Shown here one piece after another: positions 29,639 to 33,859 of a DNA stretch of 33,859 nucleotides (the stretch's first letter is position 1; each line of letters starts with the position of its first letter). The position numbers and the translations under genes were made by a program. The DNA is from a virus. The notes beneath the pieces are model-generated. The model had not been told where the DNA came from, searched no databases, and saw only the letters and a program-made list of their open reading frames with translations. The stretch lies in the IMG/VR virus record IMGVR_UViG_3300021403_000035, positions 1 to 33,859 of that record; one strand, 5' to 3'.

Positions 29639-30652
29639 ATGACTACTAACAATCAAATTAATACCCTTATGACTGCAACGCCTACGGCGAACGCAAGTTC
29701 GTTGTGGGATGGAAATAAAAACCTGTCAGCTAATAATCATTTAGCAGGTTATGCAACAACATCAACTGCAGCTGGCACAACGACTTTAGTTGTTGGTAGT
29801 GCATGGCAACAATTTTTTACAGGTTCAACAACGCAGATAGTTGTAATGCCTGTTACATCGACACTAGTTTTAGGCCAGTCATTTTATATTGTTAATAACT
29901 CCACTGGTAATGTAACTGTCAATTCTTCAGGAGGGAATGCAATTCAGGTGATGGGTGCAAGCACTACACTTCTGATTACTTGCATTTCAACCAGTGGAAC
30001 AACAGCAGCTTCATGGTCTATTGAATATGTAGGCGCATCTTCAGGTGGTACTGTTAGCAATGGAACGATAAATGATTTAGCTTATTATGCCGCTACGGGT
30101 ACAACTGTTAGCCCATTAGCAACTGCCAATTCAGGCTATTTGGTTACATCTGCTGGTGGTGTTCCATCTATTAGCTCTACAGGTCCTGCAATTACATTGC
30201 CGAGTGTTACGTTTAACTCAACCAGTGGTATTATTGGAACAACCACAAATGACAGTGCAGCAGCAGGTAGCGTAGGGGAATATGTTACTTCAGGTGCAAG
30301 TTTTGTAACTGGTAACATGACTACATCAAATACTCCACAAAACCTGACGTCTATTTCATTAACAGCTGGTGATTGGGATGTTTGGAGTTCTGCTGTTCTC
30401 GTTTTAAATATTGCAACTACAACCGCCTGGACTGGTGGTATCAGTACTACATCTGCCACAGCGCCTTCTGGCGGGTTAACTTCTGCCTGGTATTGGATTT
30501 TTGCTGGTGTAAATGGTGCATCCTATGATGGCAAATGTTATACAAGATTAAGTCTTTCAACTACCACAACAGTTTATCTGGTTGGAACTTCAACCTGGAC
30601 AACTACTGCGCCGACTTTTTATTGCCAATTAAATGCTCGAAGAGCAAGATAA
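29639..30652 (+). CDS. Tail fibre/receptor-binding protein, 337 aa
   Basis: N-terminus (TTNNQINTLMTATPT) is close to the preceding protein (TTNNMINTPEP), followed by a related beta-domain (VVMPVTSTLVLGQSFYIVNNSTGNVTVNSSG, about 60-130), then a linker with SPLATANSGYLVTSAGGVPSISSTGP and a different C-terminal domain (TPQNLTSISLTAGDWDVWSSAVL, TTTTVYLVGTSTWT). That C-terminal domain is probably the outermost, host-recognition part. Confidence 0.75.
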   Translation: MTTNNQINTLMTATPTANASSLWDGNKNLSANNHLAGYATTSTAAGTTTLVVGSAWQQFFTGSTTQIVVMPVTSTLVLGQSFYIVNNSTGNVTVNSSGGNAIQVMGASTTLLITCISTSGTTAASWSIEYVGASSGGTVSNGTINDLAYYAATGTTVSPLATANSGYLVTSAGGVPSISSTGPAITLPSVTFNSTSGIIGTTTNDSAAAGSVGEYVTSGASFVTGNMTTSNTPQNLTSISLTAGDWDVWSSAVLVLNIATTTAWTGGISTTSATAPSGGLTSAWYWIFAGVNGASYDGKCYTRLSLSTTTTVYLVGTSTWTTTAPTFYCQLNARRAR

Positions 30653-30691
30653 AAAGATTTATAATAGTTAATATTGATATAAGGAATAGCC

Positions 30692-30892
30692 ATGAGTAAG
30701 TTAACATCTTCCGTAAGGAACAAATTACCTAAATCAGAATTTGCAGGTGCTAACCGTTCTTATCCTATTCCGGATAGAAGCCACGCGGCGAATGCAAAAG
30801 CACGCGCACAGCAACAATATAATAAAGGCCATATATCACTTTCGATGCTCCATGATATTGATGAAAAAGCGAATAAGAAACTGGGCGAATAG
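30692..30892 (+). CDS. DUF6582-like small phage protein, 66 aa
   Basis: AAGGAA precedes the ATG. The signature LPKSEFAGANRSYPIPDRSH followed by AANAKARAQQQYNKG is a common phage/prophage small protein of unknown function. Family number is from memory. Position after the fibre genes suggests a late, perhaps assembly-associated role. Confidence 0.75.
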   Translation: MSKLTSSVRNKLPKSEFAGANRSYPIPDRSHAANAKARAQQQYNKGHISLSMLHDIDEKANKKLGE

Positions 30893-30919
30893 ATTAATTT
30901 TTTAGATAGGAATATTTGA

Positions 30920-31246
30920 ATGTCTGAAGTTATGCAAAAAGAAATTGATGATTTGAAAAAACAACTTGCTCAAAAAGATATGGCGTTCGATGGTCTGCTT
31001 TCACAATTGGATGCTTACCGTGAAGTTTTAAATGAAGGTGCAAATACAACCATGAATTTACGTACAAACGTAATTCATCTTAAAAAAGCCCATCAAAAAC
31101 TATCGAATGAATGTCAGGAAGAAAAAACAAAATCATCTTCTTTACTTTCACAATATGAAGAAGCTCTTAAAAGAAATACAGAACTTGATTCGGAATTATC
31201 TACTATTAAAAATGAACTTGAAAGTTTAAAACAAACTTTAGCGTAG
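30920..31246 (+). CDS. Coiled-coil protein, 108 aa
   Basis: Nearly continuous heptad pattern (MQKEIDDLKKQLAQKD, then SLLSQYEEALKRNTELDSELSTIKNELESLKQTL) with a short break at 45-60. No signal or membrane segment. Could be a chaperone, spacer or lysis accessory; no family recognised. Confidence 0.6.
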   Translation: MSEVMQKEIDDLKKQLAQKDMAFDGLLSQLDAYREVLNEGANTTMNLRTNVIHLKKAHQKLSNECQEEKTKSSSLLSQYEEALKRNTELDSELSTIKNELESLKQTLA

Positions 31247-31261
31247 TCATGAGGATTGTAT

Positions 31262-31450
31262 ATGCCATTAATAAAATCTTCTTCTAATGAAGCTCGACAA
31301 GAAAATATTAAAGAGATGATTCACGCAGGCCATCCTGTTAATCAGGCGGTTGCTGCGTCTTATCACAATCAGCGTGAAGCAGAGCGTGATACTCATGAAG
31401 AACGTCAAGCTGAGAGGCATGCACATGAGCGTATGAAATATGGCAAGTAA
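31262..31450 (+). CDS. Conserved small phage protein (MPLIKS family), 62 aa
   Basis: GAGGA lies before the ATG at 31262 (the frame begins at a TTG at 31256). Begins MPLIKSSSNEARQENIKEMIHAGHPVNQAVAASY, a widely seen phage small-protein start, then a charged helix (REAERDTHEERQAERHAHER). Function unknown. Overlaps the next gene by 11 nt. Confidence 0.7.
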   Translation: MPLIKSSSNEARQENIKEMIHAGHPVNQAVAASYHNQREAERDTHEERQAERHAHERMKYGK

Positions 31451-31862
31451 ACTATGTGGCGCGTCTAAAAGACTTCAAATGATTTATTATGATATGAAGC
31501 ATAGATGTACAAATCCAAATAATAAAGTTTATTATCGCTATGGTGGTAATGGAATTACTGTTTGTGATGAATGGTTGAAAAGTCGTAAATCATTTTATGA
31601 ATGGTCTATCTTAAATGGTTATCAAGAAAATTTAACTATCGACCGAATTGATAATCTTAAAGGCTATTCACCTGAAAATTGCAGATGGGTAACTCATAAA
31701 GTTCAAACACGAAATAGAGCGATGTCAGTAGTTAATGAAGAAATTGTTAAACAACTTAGAGCTGAACCAAGAGGTTCGAGTCTAAAGCTTCTTTGTGCTA
31801 AGTATGGATTAAAGCGAAGTACTTTAACTTATATTCGATATAAAGCTAGCTGGAGAGATTGA
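31440..31862 (+). CDS. HNH/homing-endonuclease-like protein
   Basis: 140 residues. Motifs DMKHRCTNPNNKVYYRYGGNGITVCDEWL, FYEWSILNGYQENLTIDRIDNLKGYSPENCRWVTHKVQTRNR match a family of phage free-standing endonuclease-like proteins (HNH-type core with Asp/Asn and the Cys-Arg-Trp segment), followed by an HTH-like C-terminus (LKLLCAKYGLKRSTLTYIRYK). Such genes move between phages and often sit near terminase genes. Activity not proven. Confidence 0.7.
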   Translation: MASKLCGASKRLQMIYYDMKHRCTNPNNKVYYRYGGNGITVCDEWLKSRKSFYEWSILNGYQENLTIDRIDNLKGYSPENCRWVTHKVQTRNRAMSVVNEEIVKQLRAEPRGSSLKLLCAKYGLKRSTLTYIRYKASWRD

Positions 31863-32051
31863 ATGCAAGACATAAATACGGGAAATAGTTTTGGTGAAAA
31901 TTTCGAAACTGAAAGAGAAGAGCAGGAAGTTCGTAAGTACGGTCCGCGCCTTCCTATTCCGGAAATGGCGGCGCACCCTCACGTATACACGAAACATTCA
32001 ATCGAGCCTGCTTATGGCAATTATGATAGGCCAATAAATGAATCTGTCTAA
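31863..32051 (+). CDS. Hypothetical late protein, 62 aa
   Basis: GGAGAG stands before the ATG, immediately after the previous stop. Polar with an acidic first half (ENFETEREEQEVRKYG) and a tail with His/Pro/Tyr (PEMAAHPHVYTKHSIEP). No recognised family. Overlaps the next start by 14 nt. Confidence 0.55.
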   Translation: MQDINTGNSFGENFETEREEQEVRKYGPRLPIPEMAAHPHVYTKHSIEPAYGNYDRPINESV

Positions 32052-32304
32052 TATTCCTTGGCCTACATGCGCTATTTGTAATAAGACTGTCGAATCACTG
32101 GAATCAATGACAGATTTTAGAACTATGGAATATGTAGCTATGGTTAAGTGTCATGGCGAACAAGAAGTTGCTAGTATAGCAAAAGAGATAATTATGGATG
32201 GCGTCAAGATTGAAGCTGGTATTGCATTCAATCAAAAAACTAAACTTTTGAGCAGCTCTCTTACCTCAAAAAATAGAAAGTCAAGTAATTTAATTGAGAA
32301 TTAA
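32038..32304 (+). CDS. CxxC-containing hypothetical protein before terL, 88 aa
   Basis: Contains CAICNKTVESLESMTDFRTMEYVAMVKCHGEQE, a likely zinc-binding treble (CxxC near 12-15 and CHG near 43). The remaining part is a helical, polar tail. Similar proteins stand before terminase genes in some podoviruses. Function unknown; it does not look like a small terminase. Confidence 0.6.
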   Translation: MNLSNIPWPTCAICNKTVESLESMTDFRTMEYVAMVKCHGEQEVASIAKEIIMDGVKIEAGIAFNQKTKLLSSSLTSKNRKSSNLIEN

Positions 32305-32313
32305 TTTAAAATA

Positions 32314-32335
32314 ACCGGTAATTGTTATTACCGGT
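32314..32335. other. Perfect 9-bp hairpin before terL
   Basis: ACCGGTAAT, a TGTT loop and ATTACCGGT make a perfect stem in the 118-bp gap before terL. On the plus strand no T-run follows. On the minus strand TTATTTTAAATT follows, so it could stop antisense transcription coming from the right end. Regulatory binding is another option. Confidence 0.5.
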
Positions 32336-32422
32336 GTTAACGAAAGTGCTTGACAAAGCACATAGGGTTATGAAATTTATATCCGCATTCCTAACATTGC
32401 ACCTTACCCACATCAAGCGCGG

Positions 32423-33688
32423 ATGTTTCGTGCTATGGTGGAAGATAAAAACGTTTGCGCAGTTATTCACCGCCGCGCAGGAAAAGATATCTTTAGTCTC
32501 CAAGCATGGCTCTTGCGTGGGTTGCGGCGTGTCGGTACGCACGTGTACCTGTTTCCCCTCCACAAACAAGCAAGGTCAGTCATCTGGCAAGGATTAGATT
32601 TCGATGGCCGTCCATTCATGGATGCAATCCCTCCTGCTCTCATTGCTAAACGTAATGAAGCGCGAATGGAAATTGATTTATTTAATGGTAGTAAACTCAT
32701 TCTGGCTGGCAGTAACAATTACAATGGACTCATGGGTTCCAATCCTATTACCATTATCTATTCTGAATTTAGTTTGCACAATCCTCTTGCTCGCCAGTAC
32801 CTCAATCCAATCATTGTTCAAAACAGAGGTCGGGAAATCCTCCAGTTCACGCCACGTGGAATGAACCATGGATGGGAAGCATTCAACCAGATTAAAGACC
32901 TACCTGATTACCATATAGAACATCTTAGCGTTGACCAGACATTCAAACATGATGGTGTCACTCCTATTATAAACAAGGCTGATATTCAGCGTGCTAAAGA
33001 CCTTGGCATGTCTGATGAATTAATACGTCAGGAATTCTTTGTTGATTTCGAAGTGGGAAATTTAGGTGCATACTATACCCGTGAAATGTCTGATATGGTG
33101 CGTGAAGGACGTATCTGCTCGCTCCAGCCAGACCCAAGATTAAAGCTTCACTCTATCTGGGATTTAGGGGGAACGGATGCAACTGCTGGGATTCTTTTTC
33201 AAGTTACTGGGCGTCATGTCCATTTGCTTTATCTTATTCATGATACTGGCCGCGGATTTCGATCCTACCTGGATGAGGCAGAACGAGTCAGAAGTAATTT
33301 TGGCTGCGAATGGGGAATGCATTTTGGGCCCCATGATATCGACCAAAAACACCAGGGATGGGAACACACAGAATCAAGATTGATGCTAGCACGGCGCTAT
33401 GGCTGGCAATTCCAGATGGTTCCGAAAGTCTCTATAGAAGATGGCATAGAATCCGTTCGTTACCTATTTTCAAAGCTGAGAATCGATAAAATCAATGGTG
33501 ACCTTATTGTGCGCGCTCTGCGCGAATACCAACGTCTATTCGATGAAAAGCTTGGCGTTTATAAAAAGAAACCGCTTGAAAACTGGGCGATACATATCGC
33601 CGATACTGTTAGATATCTTGGCGTGATATACAGGCGATTATACGACACCCCAATGAGCCCCTCAACCTATTCCACCGGAAACATGTAA
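32423..33688 (+). CDS. terL: Terminase large subunit (N-terminus uncertain)
   Basis: 421 residues from this ATG. ATPase: Walker A HRRAGKD (16-22), Walker B TIIYSEF (110-116). Nuclease: SIWDLGGTDA (about 235-245), GPHDIDQKH and ADTVRYLG near the end. It packages DNA and cleaves concatemers. The frame is open back to 32366 and encodes RIPNIAPYPHQARMF, which looks like the adenine-binding Q motif, yet has no standard start codon; ATG 32370 is in another frame. A one-base error or shift near 32375-32386 would restore MKFIS-RIPNI. The last 21 codons lie inside R. Confidence 0.9.
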   Translation: MFRAMVEDKNVCAVIHRRAGKDIFSLQAWLLRGLRRVGTHVYLFPLHKQARSVIWQGLDFDGRPFMDAIPPALIAKRNEARMEIDLFNGSKLILAGSNNYNGLMGSNPITIIYSEFSLHNPLARQYLNPIIVQNRGREILQFTPRGMNHGWEAFNQIKDLPDYHIEHLSVDQTFKHDGVTPIINKADIQRAKDLGMSDELIRQEFFVDFEVGNLGAYYTREMSDMVREGRICSLQPDPRLKLHSIWDLGGTDATAGILFQVTGRHVHLLYLIHDTGRGFRSYLDEAERVRSNFGCEWGMHFGPHDIDQKHQGWEHTESRLMLARRYGWQFQMVPKVSIEDGIESVRYLFSKLRIDKINGDLIVRALREYQRLFDEKLGVYKKKPLENWAIHIADTVRYLGVIYRRLYDTPMSPSTYSTGNM

Positions 33689-33859
33689 TAAACCTCAAGT
33701 GAAACTTCCTCTCTAAAATATATTCCACTTCCTCACTTTGACTTTTCCAGATTCCCGTTGCCCGGAAAGCCCCGAATAGGGAAATCAGGGGGGAGCGGGA
33801 TTATCTTTTGGCAGACGCTTTTGATGTTCCACGCAATTGTTCACCAGACCCCCTACCGC
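33626..33859. repeat. Inverted copy of the late half of element R
   Basis: Reverse complement of 11665-11898 over 234 bp. The only mismatches are at 33843, 33844 and 33852, close to the window end, consistent with a low-quality contig end. It begins 21 codons before the terL stop. About 206 bp more would be needed to join it to the copy at position 1. Confidence 0.95.
33637..33665 (-). promoter_or_regulatory. Inverted late promoter inside terL, pointing antisense
   Basis: The identical TTGAGG (33665-33660), 17-nt spacer, TATAAT (33642-33637) faces leftward. Transcription would begin near 33630 and run antisense through terL. Whether it is active is unknown. Confidence 0.55.

Noticed and set aside
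32322-32597. Frame containing ATG 32370 and extending 91 codons
   Set aside because: After the first residues it is a shadow of terL; only its opening (MKFIS) is of interest as the possible original terL start.
1-33859. tRNA genes, CRISPR arrays, insertion sequences, integrase and attachment sites, phage RNA polymerase
   Set aside because: I looked on both strands and saw none that could be supported. The excisionase-like protein alone is not evidence of lysogeny.

Overview
The window is almost an entire genome of a short-tailed (podovirus-type) phage of a Gram-negative bacterium. It carries a T7-like virion module (head-tail connector, scaffold, capsid, tail tubular A and B, three internal virion proteins, T7-type tail-fibre anchor) and both terminase subunits. 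It has no phage RNA polymerase, DNA polymerase, helicase, integrase or recognisable repressor, so it must rely on host transcription and replication. The DNA is AT-rich. Several small proteins have Sec-type signal peptides, which fits a proteobacterial host; the genus cannot be read from the sequence.

Layout. Positions 1-99 carry a promoter and ribosome binding site. Positions 98-1482 are a short rightward early cluster of small proteins. Positions 1479-11359 are a long leftward early block: RusA resolvase, an O-like initiator gene with three 24-bp G-tract units inside it, a probable single-strand annealing protein, a RecE-like PD-(D/E)XK nuclease, DNA-binding proteins and many tiny zinc-ribbon and membrane proteins. 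Positions 11360-11898 are a 539-bp control element, called R here. Positions 11909-33688 are the rightward late block: a muralytic enzyme on the opposite strand, small terminase, portal, Bbp19-like protein, scaffold, capsid, probable decoration protein, tail tubes, internal virion proteins, three related fibre proteins, small late proteins, an HNH-like gene and large terminase.

The most unusual feature is R. Its early half (11360-11458) recurs inverted and without a mismatch at window positions 1-99. Its late half (11665-11898) recurs inverted at the window end (33626-33859) with three differences, all in the last 17 bases. If the molecule is circular, or its termini are joined, and a 206-bp core is missing at the junction, the genome would hold two inverted copies of a ~539-bp element separating an ~11.3-kb early region from a ~21.7-kb late region. 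That is the plan of the yeast 2-micron plasmid or of isomerising herpesvirus genomes. R carries an outward sigma70-like promoter at each end: one fires into the early genes, the other into the late genes. The repeat boundaries lie at the start codon or just before the ribosome binding site of the first genes, so inverting the early region would leave every promoter-gene junction intact. The phage's own annealing protein, exonuclease and resolvase could drive such inversion. This is inferred from repeat geometry; an assembly artefact at the contig ends has to be excluded.

Genes are packed by 1-20 nt overlaps (ATGA, TAATG), so I called many genes shorter than 60 codons from translational coupling and ribosome binding sites.
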